A DNA stretch of 64,000 nucleotides from Symsagittifera roscoffensis (Eukaryota > Xenacoelomorpha > Acoela > Convolutidae). The notes under the pieces are model-generated. The model did no database searches. It had not been told where the DNA came from and saw only the letters and a program-made list of their open reading frames with translations. Location of the stretch: the NCBI RefSeq assembly GCF_963678635.1, contig NC_087063.1, positions 85,237,574 through 85,301,573 of the forward strand, in the 5' to 3' direction. Of the stretch, positions 13,160 to 25,330 are shown in pieces (positions within the stretch are counted from its first letter, which is position 1; every line of letters begins with the position of its first letter). The translations under genes were made by a program, and so were the position numbers.

Positions 13160-15600
13160 AAACGAAATTACCCTAACGCTAACCCACAGTTTTTCATTAG
13201 CCGCTCACAATCATCCCGACTTTATTCCCACCACCTACATCAATCTAATGCAACTAAATTTTCAATTCTTTACCTTCCTTTTTTCCCCAATATACCTACT
13301 ACAACGGAGAAAACACAACTCAACGAGCACAATATGTAGATGAACATTCCCTACTCCCCACACTTTCATGGATTTCCTACTATCACTTTACTAACCATTA
13401 AAAATACCCCTAAGAAAGATTCTCGATGATAACATTTTTTGTGACTCTATCATTTACCAAATTACCAACGCACTTCACCTTAACTAATTTATAAAAATAG
13501 GACTAAACCAGACTGAACGAAACACTAAATAGATTCAGTGCTTAAAAAGCTAACAGATATCCTTTTAACAATTGCGGTCAAATTGCTGTAAGATTTATGT
13601 AAGATTCACCATATGACACTGACCCTAACATCAACGCACAATTAACCAAAAATTTTTTTTTTATTAAATCAGATTATAATTTCCATCTCGATAGTACAAA
13701 TAAAAAGTGGACCACATCATCGACCACGCACTAACGCACACAAAAGCTTACGAACCATTTTAATAGTAAATTCGATCACTTTGCCCTCACTTTTTAATTT
13801 CTAACACCAAAAGAACGAGATATTAACTGGTCTAATGAATGTATGAAATTAACACACACTTACACTTATTATAAGATGATCCGACGACAGTATCTTCACA
13901 GTTTACCTTCCCGCAATCCTTATCATCGCTTCATGCTCATTTATTCTAAATTCACAACTCGTTAATTCCTACACAACTCGTGGAAATTCTTTGGCCACTG
14001 CTTTGCGCTAAAAATGTAATACGCATGCTTGTCAAGCTTTCAATAGCTTCCGACAAACACAAACTTTCAAAACTGACTTTCCCCATGGATTTTTTCCCGA
14101 CCCAGAATCTTCATTAGTATGTAGTTATATTCTTACTAACCTCAATAAAAACCACTCACCTTTCTTACACTTGTGTTTCATTTTTTCCTTTCAAACTTCT
14201 TCAGTAATTCATCTAAAAAAATAAAATGAAACAAAAAGAATTGAAAAACAAACTCTACTTAAATTTTTCAACCTTCAATCTAACTATGTTCCATAAACTA
14301 TATCAAGGACGAAGAAGTAAAATATTTAAGCTTTTCAAGTTTGCTTTTTAAAAAAATCAAATTTCTCAACGCCACTTGCCCACATTTTACGCACTCTTTC
14401 CACCAAAATCGAGTAGCTCGCCCACGTAGAATTGTTTAACAAATCAGATTCTAGTTTCACAAACTAACTGATAAAAACTTTAACTAATTTTCACGCGTTT
14501 TCAAAACGGTTCCTTAACCCGGTTGTAAAGAGCTATAAAAAAAATTAAGCTAACCAACGCAGCTTACTAAAGCCACAAAACCAACCGCATGTATGAAAAA
14601 GTCTCATGGTAAAGTTGGATAAATTTTTCTTTTGAGATCCGCTTTAAAGTTTTAGCAAGACCACTTGAATACCCAAAGAGCAGCGCAAAACAAAGAATCT
14701 GTTTTTGATGAAAGGACAACCAAAGAACAAAAAACAAGAAAAACACCTGATAAAAAAGAATAAAACGTTGAACATCAAAAGGGACTCTGCTCAAAAAGAC
14801 GGTAAAAATACACATTCCTCTCGCCTCACCCACCAGAACGACGTCGCTGGAAGTACATGTGTCCACCATGTGCTAAAATCCCGACCCATAGTTTTTGCTA
14901 TAAGTAGCTCTATGCTGAGCGACTCTTTGTAATAGCCGAACTAATAAAACGCTTTTTCGACAACAACTACTAAAAATCCTAACTAAAACTGATCTAACTA
15001 ACAAGATGCAGATATAAATTTACAAAAAAAAAGATTTCTTAAAGCAAAATAAACGAGCAGCAAAGAGATAAAAACTCGATGACATTCCGACTCTGGAATG
15101 GCGAATCTATTGGTTTTTTGCCCTAGTCACAACCCTCACAAGGTTTGAAGTATGAAACCAACATCGTTGCAAAGTTACCCATTGAAGAAGAACAACGGCC
15201 AACTAGCTGTTGAACTCACATATGAGTCCTAGTCACTTGGCGCTTCACACAGAGAAGTCAAATTTTATCTCGCTATTCGATGAACAGTCGAAAATGTACG
15301 TAGTCTCGCTCTAATTTATCGAAATCAACACATCATTGTTTAAATCTGAAATCTTGACTCGATCACTCAATACGACCTCTCAACACGGTCTGGATAAACG
15401 AGACATCTTTTGAAGAACTAGCAACTGTACCCCTTCTTTCTGTACGAAGACAACTACTCCCTAACACGAGCAACTGTTCCTTTCTCCTCCTCACGCAACC
15501 ACTGCTTCAAAAGAATCCACTCCAAGAACAACGAAACTTCTCCATCCATTCTTCACAACAACAAACATTAAACTTAAAAATTTTCTAAACCCCGGATGGG
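13160..15600. other. Unrecognised 3' part of the A/C-rich block
   Basis: The same base asymmetry continues, with only short frames. An island near 13840-14130 contains scattered Cys and His; open frames at 14567-14869 (minus) and 14705-14932 (plus) overlap each other and show no domain. No RNA gene or clear repeat is seen. It may be the 3' UTR or a further decayed gene of the retroelement. Confidence 0.4.
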
Positions 15601-16020
15601 TGGAACCAGTTTAAAACTAGTATTTATATGCAATTATTTTATTGATAAAAATATCTCTATCAAATACTTCTTACTAATCAATCATGATCTATAACTAACA
15701 GTTAAAACAATTTGTAAGGCTGAATTTATTTGTAGTTTCAGCCAGAACAGAATTAATTTAACTTATCAAGCAGCTGCTCTTCTCAAGAACAGTTCCTGAT
15801 ATCTTATCTCGCAAATACCAGTATACACTAGATCTTTTGAGACTAGGAGATATAAGAGTGAAATTAAGATCGATATTAGACTAAGAAGTTGCAGGATTCT
15901 ATCCGGCCGAAAATAAGGTAGCGTGACGAACAGACAGTGTACCTTATCTGAAATTACTCAATGAGTGAGCCACTCCGGACTTAAACTCACCTGTTTGAGA
16001 CTTGCTTGCAGTATTTTCAT
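15600..16020 (+). mobile_element. LTR-like sequence at the end of the A/C-rich element
   Basis: This roughly 420-bp sequence aligns by eye with 29718-30100. Shared landmarks in order are an AGTTTAAAAC-AGTATTT start region, TAGTTTCAGCCAGA, AATACCAGTATA, TTGAGACTAGGA, ATTAAGATCG, TAGCGTGACGAACAGAC and CTATC-GAAATTACTC. It lies where the A/C-rich block stops, so the best reading is the 3' LTR of that element, starting near GGTGGAAC. Exact ends cannot be fixed without the 5' LTR, which is outside the window. Confidence 0.55.
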
Positions 16021-16849
16021 GATTTTTCTTTGATGCATTTTTTCTCACCCTCAGGCAACGAGCACCGACTAAAGCGGACCTCGAGCCACTGACCTTTCGA
16101 CTGGTTTTACGACGGAGAACTTAATCATCGCAAAACAACTCTCCCATCGCTTGATTCCTGAATGAGAGATTCATCCTATTTTTCCTGGTTTATCGAGCGG
16201 TTGCAAAATTTAGCCAGAATACATTCTACTATTGTACTTGCATTTAGTATCTGAGTAAGACAGTATTGTTTGGAGGAGCCGAAGGCGCAAAGGCATCCCA
16301 GCTCAAATTCAAAAATTGCTTGATAGTGGGTTATTCACAAGAAAGGAGAGCTCCTCTGATGTCCCATCCGAAATGAATAATATCTCTGATTACTTCGCTA
16401 CTCTACAATTGGTGAAAAAAGTAATAGCCTTTTATACATGTATGCTCATCAAACCCAGCTATTTCCAGCTACTAGACATCCCGCTTGTCATCTAAAGTCT
16501 GCGCTTCCCGTGTTAGTATCTTTGTAAAAGATCTTTGAGCGGAACTAAATGCAGAATGTGAGATAAAAGGCGTGCGAAGCTATCCAAAGGCTTAACCACA
16601 GAAGTTGTTGCTGTTCAAAAAATTATAAATTTCACCAATAATTTTAGTATGTTTCTTCAATGTTTTTGGCGAAAGAGATTCTTTGTTATTGTTTTTGAGA
16701 TAGTTTCTTTAGGAGTGTTTTTGTGTTTAGAAAGTCTGTTTATTGAAAATGTTGCCCACCCCTATCTCGAAATTGTGTTTGTGCTGCTTGCTTGTAGCCG
16801 CACTGTGTGTTGTAGTAGATGCAAGTGCCGAATGGGTTGTTCTGTTTAG
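16021..16849. other. Intron sequence upstream of the first visible exon
   Basis: Mixed-composition sequence without a recognisable gene. I looked here for the preceding transporter exon (TM4-TM5 region) and did not find it. A polypyrimidine-rich stretch ending TCTGTTTAG immediately precedes the exon at 16850 and serves as its 3' splice site. Confidence 0.5.
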
Positions 16850-16978
16850 TGTTTCTGGGCAGTGGGGGCTGTGGCGATGGCAGCTCTCGCTCTAGTCATC
16901 ATGCCCAATCTCAGCTGGCGGTTCCTCATCTTGTTCACAGCCCTCCCAGTCGCCGTCTTCATCACACTTGCCTACTTT
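16850..16978 (+). CDS. SVOP/SV2-like transporter, exon a (TM5-TM6 region)
   Basis: This 129-nt exon (43 codons, phase 0 at both ends) begins Cys-Phe-Trp-Ala-Val-Gly and continues through two hydrophobic segments separated by MPNLSWR, the short polar turn typical of the TM5-TM6 hairpin in SVOP/SV2 major-facilitator proteins. The acceptor is TCTGTTTAG before 16850. The donor is GTCAGT at 16979; using it makes the next exon resume with LLPES, matching the family's LPES motif. It is the most upstream exon I can recognise; the N-terminal half of the protein must lie left of the window. Codon use and GC content are clearly higher than in the surrounding AT-rich intron. Confidence 0.9.
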
Positions 16979-17388
16979 GTCAGTACTCACACATTATACG
17001 ACTGTTTGAACCTCTTTGATCGGTCCACAACTTTTCCCCATTCCGTTTTTCTGCCATGAGCAAATATATGCAAAACAATTTCGGTCGAGAAAACCAAAAG
17101 ATCTTCAAAACAATCATTTTTGGTCGAGAAAGCCGAAGTATATCTGGATTAGGTCGAGCATAGCTTTGTTTGAATTCACGACATACCCATATTTGGTCGA
17201 GAAATTCGAGACCCAAGTCGAATACCCCTCCATATTTGGGCTATGAATGCATTTTTATAAAATATTTGGTTGCAACCATTTTGAGCTCACATCTGTGGTA
17301 GAAATGCGCAATTGAGGTTGCCTCTTTCATCTTTTCAACCCCCCTTAAACTCACGCTGTTCTCAATTAACAAGTAAATGAATTTGCAG
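16979..17388. other. Intron a-b with degenerate GGTCGAGAAA repeats
   Basis: A 410-bp intron. Between 17080 and 17230 the string GGTCGAGAAA or close variants recurs several times at irregular spacing, suggesting an eroded short tandem repeat. No gene is seen. Confidence 0.5.
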
Positions 17389-17597
17389 TTGTTACCGGAG
17401 AGTGTGCGCTACTTGGAGGTGACAGGGAACAAAGAGGCAGTTCTCAAAACTCTCCAACAGGCGTCCAAATGGAACAGGACACCTATGCTTCTGGGAGAGC
17501 TTGAGGTTGAGACAGATTCGAAAGCCAGAGGTCGTTTTTCAGATCTGTTCTCCACTAGGGAGTATTCTGTCACTACAGTACTTGTGTGGATTTTATG
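17389..17597 (+). CDS. SVOP/SV2-like transporter, exon b (central cytoplasmic loop)
   Basis: The 209-nt exon starts in phase 0 after the acceptor ATTTGCAG and ends TTATG before the donor GTAAGA, leaving two bases of a Trp codon. It encodes LLPESVRY, the conserved motif after TM6, then the cytoplasmic loop (SGN-type turn, here VTGNKEAV, a predicted helix with TLQQASKWN, a TPMLLGEL segment, then FSDLF) and the start of TM7 (TTVLVWILW). This is the layout of the large intracellular loop in SVOP, where the segment links the two six-helix halves. The frame is intact with no stop. The family assignment is strong; the exact paralogue (SVOP, SVOPL or SV2-related) is not resolved. Confidence 0.93.
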
Positions 17598-19784
17598 GTA
17601 AGAAAATTTCGAATTTCCTCGCAAAGATTCAATGATTTCACTTTTAAAGAAACAAATGCAATTTAAATTTCAACGAAAAATTCCACATTAGAATTTAGTT
17701 CCCTCTCACTTCATAGAGTTTCCTTTAAATTTTTTTTTGGGAAACTTAAATACTTAAATCTTGGAAGAACATCTTAGATATTTAGCCATTAAATTTCAAA
17801 AAGAGTTGGGCTACACTTTTTTTAAAAATAAACCCTTTATCGAAAAATTCAGTGAGGCTCGGAAAACTTAATTGATTGCTGGTAGGGACAACTTACTCTA
17901 CCACTACCCACCGGCTACCAACCGAGATAGGAAGCTTAATTATTTCTGACCAGTTGAACTATTTAAAGAACATAGGGTAAATTGGCATAAAGTAATTTGG
18001 CTTTGGTTAGATTAGAATATAGAGTAGATTAGTATGGGGTAGAAAAGCTTAGGGTAAATTGGCATCGGGTAGATTGTCATGGAACCGATTCGCTGACTTT
18101 AGCAATCATCCCTAAAATTTTTTTTTATTGATAAAGGGCACTTTCAAGGGACACTTTTAAGCTCTGACTTTCTAATTTTAATAAGTCAACACAGTTGATG
18201 CATTTTTAGTTCATCAAATGAACCGAAAAAAAGTTATTTGTTTCAAACAACATAACAATAAAGAAAACTCGATTTCAGAAATTTTCTAATTCAATATATC
18301 TCTAAATTTTTTTAAATGCATAGGTTACACATAATGTGACTTTATGCTTCGGGATTTGTTGCATGCAAAGTTAGTATATATGTCTTCAGTTTGTTATATT
18401 CCAAACTATTGCATGCAAAAATGAGTCTACTTATTTTTGGTGTCAATTTTGCTGAATCACATTGGCAAGTTACCAGCATATGTAGCTGCTTTATTCGTGA
18501 CTAGTGTTTGTCGGTTGTTAGGCTTGCGTGGTTGCGTGAGACTTAAAATCTCTTGGTTGCAGTAGGTCGCAGATGCTACACGTAGCCTGAGTTTTAACTA
18601 ATTCGAGGCTTTTTTCTACTTTTTCTTATTTCACTTGATGGAGCTGCTTTTTGGTCGTGTCCTTGCAAGGGTTTGCGAAACGCAGCTTGGCCTTTGTATA
18701 AATCATTGTAAAGACCCTATTTTGACCAATTGGTGTAATTAATTGAGTTTTTTTTTCGCGGAGAGTTTTTTTTATTTCGTTGAAATTTGTTGTTTCGTCG
18801 CTTAAGATAAACAGAATACACATGAATTATTATGCTAGCATTTAAAAATCTTTATTGACTTGGATCATGGACTTTTTCTTCCAAATAACTGTTGAAAAAC
18901 AATTATAGAATCAATTTTTCAATCTGTGTTTCCGTAAACCAACAGGCATACTTCATATTTTTTTGCCTCAACGTTACTTAGCAAATTAGTGTTTAGCAAA
19001 TTAAACCTTTAATTGTTCTGTGTGATATGTTTTCATAATTCTTTTTTCAAAACAAAATGAGACCCACAAAGATAAATTCTTCCCATTTTGTGGTCAGATC
19101 ACCGGAGTGAGGCAATAAATAGTGTTTTTTTGTTTTTTTTTTGTTGATACAATTGTTTTTCTCATTAACTGTCTTTTCGTCTGCTTACCAATTTCGATGG
19201 TAAAACGGATTTTTGTTATGTATGATTTTTTTATTTTAAGCAACCGGGTTGAAATGTTCAGTCAAATTTCTGGGTGTCAGAATTGAGCAAAGTTTTAGCT
19301 TTCGACCAAACAATTTAGTCGATATGCGGCTTTAGGCCGAGCACAAACTCAAACGCGGCTGCTTCATCTCAAGTGCGGATTAAAAAGCTCCAAAACTGAT
19401 GTAGAACTGTGGAAAAGAGTACCCAAATGGTTATAAAACTCTTTTATTGATACCGAAGAGTCGTTATATTTATGCGTGGCGTCCACCGATTGGGTGTGTA
19501 GCCCGTCTTTTAAGATTTCCTGTCACACCACTCTACCTTGTAGATTCCATGCAAAACAATTGTGAACGTACTTAAGTACCCAAACACCACTGCAGTGAGG
19601 GTACCCAACAAACAAACAAAAACTCAATCTATCAACCAATCAGAAATGATATAAATCAATCTGCAACACCGACAAATGGGAACATCAGAACAAATCAAAA
19701 CAATAAATTGTAGCAACAAATCAGAACAACAAAGTCCAAATGTTTTGTCTTGAATTCAAAGTAATACGTGAGGCAAAAAAATAC
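17598..19784. other. Intron b-c, unique part
   Basis: T-rich intron. A short imperfect repeat (AGGGTAAATTGGCAT twice, near 17976 and 18052) is present. Open frames on either strand are short and featureless. No exon or RNA gene could be supported. Confidence 0.5.
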
Positions 19785-21294
19785 GTTCACCCAATTGTTC
19801 ATCTCATTAGCTGTCGTTTTGTCTGCATGCCAGTTGCGGTAGAATGAGTGAATGTGTTTGGTATATTATATTTTTCAATTGACTGGGTCGAGGTGCTCAC
19901 TTTGTTTTTCGAGTTTCAAAAATAAACAAGATTTCATCACCGTTCAAACTTACACGAGCACCGTCGAAATATACCTAGAGCACCTTGGAAACATACCTCT
20001 AGCTTAGTCGAAGCATACCTCAAGCATAGTGGAACAATAACAACAGTACGGTTCAAACTTACACGAGCACCATCGAAATATACCTAGAGCACCTTGGAAA
20101 CATACCTCTAGCTTGGTCGAAGCATACCTCAAGCATAGTGGAACGATAACTACAGCACGGTTCAAACTTACACGAGCACCGTCGAAACATACCTAGAGCA
20201 CCTTGGAAACATACCTCTAGCTTAGTCGGTGCATACCTCAAGCATAGTGGAACAATAACAACAGCACGGTTCAAACTTACACGAGCACCATCGAAATCTA
20301 CCTAGAGCGCCTGGGAAACATACCTCTAGCTTGGTCGAAGCATACCTCAAGCATAGTGGAACGATAACTACAGCACGGTTCAAACTTACACGAGCACCGT
20401 CGAAATATACCTAGAGCACCTTGGAAACATACCTCTAGCTTAGTCGAAGAATACCTCAAGCATAGTGGAACGATAACTACAGCACGGTTCAAACTTCCAC
20501 GAGCACCATCGAAATATACCTAGAGCGCCTTGGAAACATACCTATAGCTTAGTCGAAGAATACCTCAAGCATAGTGGAGCAATAACTACAGCACGGTTCA
20601 AACTTACACGAGCACCGTCAAAATTTACCTAGAGCGCCTTGGAAACATACCTTTAGCTTAGTCGGAGCATACCTCAAGGATAGTGGAACAATACCTACAG
20701 CACGGTTCAAACTTACACGAGCACCATCGAAATATATCTAGAGCGCCTTGGAAACATACCTATAGCTTAGTCGAAGAATACCTCAAGCATAGTGGAGCAA
20801 TAACTACAGCACGGTTCAAACTTACACGAGCACCGTCAAAATTTACCTAGAGCGCCTTGGAAAAATACCTTTAGCTTAGTCGGAGCATACCTCAAGGATA
20901 GTGGAACAATACCTACAGCACGGCTCAAACTTACACGAGCACCATTGAATTATACCTAGAGCGCCTTGGAAACCCAATTGTTCATCTCATTAGCTGTCGT
21001 TTTGTCTGCATGCCAGTTGCGGTAGAATGAGTGAATGTGTTTGGTATATTATATTTTTCAATTGACTGGGTCGAGGTGCTCACTTTGTTTTTCGAGTTTC
21101 AAAAATAAACAAGATTTCATCACCGTTCAAACTTACACGTTCACCCAATTGTTCATCTCATTAGCTGTCGTTTTGTCTGCATGCCAGTTGCGGTAGAATG
21201 AGTGAATGTGTTTGGTATATTATATTTTTCAATTGACTGGGTCGAGGTGCTCACTTTGTTTTTCGAGTTTCAAAAATAAACAATATTTCATCAC
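19785..21294 (+). repeat. Triplicated flank and recent 1354-bp segmental duplication at satellite edge
   Basis: A 155-bp non-satellite flank (starting TTCACCCAATTGTTCATCTC) occurs at 19785-19940, 20973-21128 and 21139-21294. The first and third copies are each followed by the same roughly 1.03 kb of satellite, so 19787 onward is duplicated at 21141 onward with a 1354-bp offset and only scattered single-base differences. The middle copy is followed by just 16 bp of satellite. This looks like unequal exchange within the array. Confidence 0.85.
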
Positions 21295-24200
21295 CGTTCA
21301 AACTTACACGAGCACCGTCGAAATATACCTAGAGCACCTTGGAAACATACCTCTAGCTTAGTCGAAGCATACCTCAAGCATAGTGGAACAATAACAACAG
21401 TACGGTTCAAACTTACACGAGCACCATCGAAATATACCTAGAGCACCTTGGAAACATACCTCTAGCTTGGTCGAAGCATACCTCAAGCATAGTGGAACGA
21501 TAACTACAGCACGGTTCAAACTTACACGAGCACCGTCGAAACATACCTAGAGCACCTTGGAAACATACCTCTAGCTTAGTCGGTGCATACCTCAAGCATA
21601 GTGGAACAATAACAACAGCACGGTTCAAACTTACACGAGCACCATCGAAATCTACCTAGAGCGCCTTGGAAACATACCTCTAGCTTGGTCGAAGCATACC
21701 TCAAGCATAGTGGAACGATAACTACAGCACGGTTCAAACTTACACGAGCACCGTCGAAATATACCTAGAGCACCTTGGAAACATACCTCTAGCTTAGTCG
21801 AAGAATACCTCAAGCATAGTGGAACGATAACTACAGCACGGTTCAAACTTACACGAGCACCATCGAAATATACCTAGAGCGCCTTGGAAACATACCTATA
21901 GCTTAGTCGAAGAATACCTCAAGCATAGTGGAGCAATAACTACAGCACGGTTCAAACTTACACGAGCACCGTCAAAATTTACCTAGAGCGCCTTGGAAAC
22001 ATACCTTTAGCTTAGTCGGAGCATACCTCAAGGATAGTGGAACAATACCTACAGCACGGTTCAAACTTACACGAGCACCATCGAAATATATCTAGAGCGC
22101 CTTGGAAACATACCTATAGCTTAGTCGAAGAATACCTCAAGCATAGTGGAGCAATAACTACAGCACGGTTCAAACTTACACGAGCACCGTCAAAATTTAC
22201 CTAGAGCGCCTTGGAAAAATACCTTTAGCTTAGTCGGAGCATACCTCAAGGATAGTGGAACAATACCTACAGCACGGCTCAAACTTACACGAGCACCATT
22301 GAATTATACCTAGAGCGCCTTGGAAACATACCTATAGCTTAGTCGAAGAATACCTCAAGCATAGTTGAACAATAACTATAGCACGGTTCAAACTTACACG
22401 AGCACCGTCAAAATATACCTAGAGCGCCTTGGAAACATACCTTTAGCTTAGTCGAAGAATACCTCAAGCATAGTGGAACAATAACTACAGCACGGTTCAA
22501 ACTTACACGAGCACCATCGAAATATACCTAGAGCACCTTGGAAACATACCTCTAGCTTAGTCGAAGCATACCTCAAGCATAGTGGAAAAATAACTACAGC
22601 ACGGTTCAAACTTACACGAGCACCATCGAAATATACCTAGAGCGCCTTGGAAACATACCTATAGCTTAGTCGAAGCATACCTCAAGCATAGTGGAAAAAT
22701 AACTACAGCACGGTTCAAACTTACACGAGCACCATCGAAATCTACCTAGAGCACCTTGGAAACATACCTCTAGCTTAGTCGGAGCATACCTCAAGCATAG
22801 TGGAACAATACCTACAGCACGGTTCAAACTTACACGAGCACCGTCAAAATATACCTAGAGCACCTTGGAAACATATCTCTAGCTTAGTCGGTGCATACCT
22901 CAAGCATAGTGGAACAATAACAACAGCACGGTTCAAACTTACACGAGCGCCATCGAAATCTACCTAGAGCGCCTTGGAAACATACCTCTAGCTTGGTCGA
23001 AGCATACCTCAAGCATAGTGGAACGATAACTACAGCACGGTTCAAACTTACACGAGCACCGTCGAAATATACCTAGAGCACCTGGAAACATACCTCTAGC
23101 TTAGTCGAAGAATACCTCAAGCATAGTGGAACGATAACTACAGCACGGTTCAAACTTACACGAGCACCATCGAAATATACCTAGAGCGCCTTGGAAACAT
23201 ACCTATAGCTTAGTCGAAGAATACCTCAAGCATAATGGAGCAATAACTACAGCACGGTTCAAACTTACACGAGCACCGTCAAAATTTACCTAGAGCGCCT
23301 TGGAAACATACCTTTAGCTTAGTCGGAGCATACCTCAAGGATAGTGGAACAATACCTACAGCACGGCTCAAACTTACACGAGCACCATCGAAATCTACCT
23401 AGAGCACCTTGGAAACATACCTCTAGCTTAGTCGAAGAATGCCTCAAGCATAGTGGAACGATAACTACAGCACGGTTCAAACTTACACGAGCACCATCGA
23501 AATATACCTAGAGCGCCTTGGAAACATACCTATAGCTTAGTCGAAGAATACCACAAGCATAGTGGAACAATAACTACAGCACGGTTCAAACTTACACGAG
23601 CACCGTCAAAATTTACCTAGAGCGCCTTGGAAAAATACCTTTAGCTTAGTCGGAGCATACCTCAAGGATAGTGGAACAATAACTACAGCACGGCTCAAAC
23701 TTACACGAGCACCATCGAATTATACCTAGAGCGCCTTGGAAACATACCTATAGCTTAGTCGAAGAATACCTCAAGCATAGTGGAACAATAACTAAAGCAC
23801 GGTTCAAACTTACACGAGCACCGTCAAAATATACCTAGAGCGCCTTGGAAACATACCTTTAGCTTAGTCGAAGAATACCTCAAGCATAGTGGAACAATAA
23901 CTACAGCACGGTTCAAACTTACACGAGCACCATCGAAATATACCTAGAGCACCTTGGAAACATACCTCTAGCTTAGTCGAAGCATACCTCAAGCATAGTG
24001 GAAAAATAACTACAGCACGGTTCAAACTTACACGAGCACCATCGAAATATACCTAGAGCGCCTTGGAAACATACCTATAGCTTAGTCGAAGCATACCTCA
24101 AGCATAGTGGAAAAATAATTACAGCACGGTTCAAACTTACACGAGCACCATCGAAATCTACCTAGAGCACCTTGGAAACATACCTCTAGCTTAGTCGGAG

Positions 24201-25165
24201 CATACCTCAAGCATAGTGGAACAATGACTACAGCACGGTTCAAACTTACACGAGCACCATCGAAATATACCTAGAGCGCCTTGGAAACATACCTATAGCT
24301 TAGTCGAAGCATACCTCAAGCATAGTGGAAAAATAACTACAGCACGGTTCAAACTTACACGAGCACCATCGAAATCTACCTAGAGCACCTTGGAAACATA
24401 CCTCTAGCTTAGTCGGAGCATACCTCAAGCATAGTGGAACAATGACTACAGCACGGTTCAAACTTACACGAGCACCATCGAAATATACCTAGAGCGCCTT
24501 GGAAACATACCTCTAGCTTAGTCGGAGCATACCTCAAGCATAGTGGAACAATGACTACAGCACGGTTCAAACTTACACGAGCACCATCGAAATATACCTA
24601 GAGCGCCTTGGAAACATACCTCTAGCTTAGTCGGAGCATACCTCAAGCATAGTTTAAAAATAACTACAGCACGGTTCAAACTTACACGAGCACCGTCGAA
24701 ATATACCTAGAGCGCCTTGGAAACATACCTCTAGCTTAGTCGGAGCATACCTCAAGCATAGTGGAACAATACCTACAGCACGGCTCAAACTTACACGAGC
24801 ACCGTCGAAATATACCTAGAGCGCCTTGGAAACATACCTCTAGCTTAGTCGGAGCATACCTCAAGCATAGTGGAACAATACCTACAGCACGGCTCAAACT
24901 TACACGAGCACCATCGAAATATACCTAGAGCGCCTTGGAAACATACCTCTAGCTTAGTCGGAGCATACCTCAAGCATAGTGGAAAAATAACTACAGCACG
25001 GTTCAAACTTACACGAGCACCGTCGAAATATACCTAGAGCGCCTTGGAAACATACCTCTAGCTTAGTCGGAGCATACCTCAAGCATAGTGGAACAATACC
25101 TACAGCACGGCTCAAACTTACACGAGCACCGTCGAAATATACCTAGAGCGCCTTGGAAACATAAC
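19941..25165 (+). repeat. 109-bp higher-order satellite array built of five 21-22-bp monomers
   Basis: The unit repeats every 109 bp (for example the CGGTTCAAAC site at 20049, 20158, 20267 and 20376). Block one spans 19941-20973 (about 9.5 units) and block two 21295-25165 (about 35 units). Each unit splits into five related monomers of 22, 22, 22, 22 and 21 bp, each ending in AGC and most sharing a GAAA-ATACCT core; examples of cores are TCGAAATATACCTAGAGC, TGGAAACATACCTCTAGC, TCGAAGCATACCTCAAGC and TGGAACAATAACTACAGC. The 21-bp monomer contains GGTTCAAACTTACACGAGC. Because 109 is not a multiple of three, the short minus-strand frames inside are not genes. It lies wholly within the transporter intron. 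Confidence 0.95.
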
Positions 25166-25330
25166 TCGAGCAAGGTCGAAGCACACATCCAATGCGATTG
25201 AAACATGTCTCGAGCAGTGGAAATATAGCAAAACTTGTTCAAACACGAACTAAAAGGACCTCAAGCCCAGTGGAAACGTATGTTTTGAAATTCGGTATCT
25301 TCTGATTGCGAGGGATAGCGTCGATTGTTT
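25166..25330 (+). repeat. Eroded satellite monomers at the right edge of the array
   Basis: Beyond the regular array, diverged monomer-like strings continue (AACTCGAGCAAGGTCGAAG, TGAAACATGTCTCGAGC, GACCTCAAGCCCAGTGGAAA) with irregular spacing. They look like old 22-bp monomers that escaped homogenisation. Confidence 0.6.

Larger units (their letters stand above)
1..15600 (+). mobile_element. Decayed large Ty3/gypsy-like retroelement (A/C-rich block), left end outside window
   Basis: The + strand of this block is rich in A and C and poor in G, unlike the T-rich introns that follow 16 kb, so it looks like one inserted unit or a nest of related ones. Reading across stops and frameshifts gives retroelement landmarks in the expected order: Gag, CCHC knuckle, protease DSG, RT, RNase H, integrase, GPY/F-like tail, and then several kb of further decayed coding sequence. 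An LTR-like sequence follows at 15600-16020. No open frame is long enough to be functional. The 15-kb size exceeds an ordinary Ty3 element, so it may be an Env-bearing giant element or two nested elements. The left boundary is not visible. The pol assignment is solid; the single-element reading is inference. Confidence 0.75.

Noticed and set aside
16649-17246. Several overlapping frames around exon a
   Set aside because: They are in phases other than that of the conserved exon, or extend into intron beyond the GTCAGT donor.
18517-18590. tRNA-Leu-like cloverleaf with a TAA anticodon
   Set aside because: GAGA-CTTAAAA-TCTC looks like an anticodon arm, but there is no T-arm GGTTCGA motif and the acceptor pairs poorly.
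20059-21846. Paired minus-strand open frames with repeated MNRAVVIVPL motif
   Set aside because: They lie in the 109-bp satellite, recur exactly with the 1354-bp duplication, and the period is not a multiple of three; they are artefacts of the array.
19941-25165. CRISPR array
   Set aside because: Repeats are contiguous with no unique spacers, and the setting is an animal intron.
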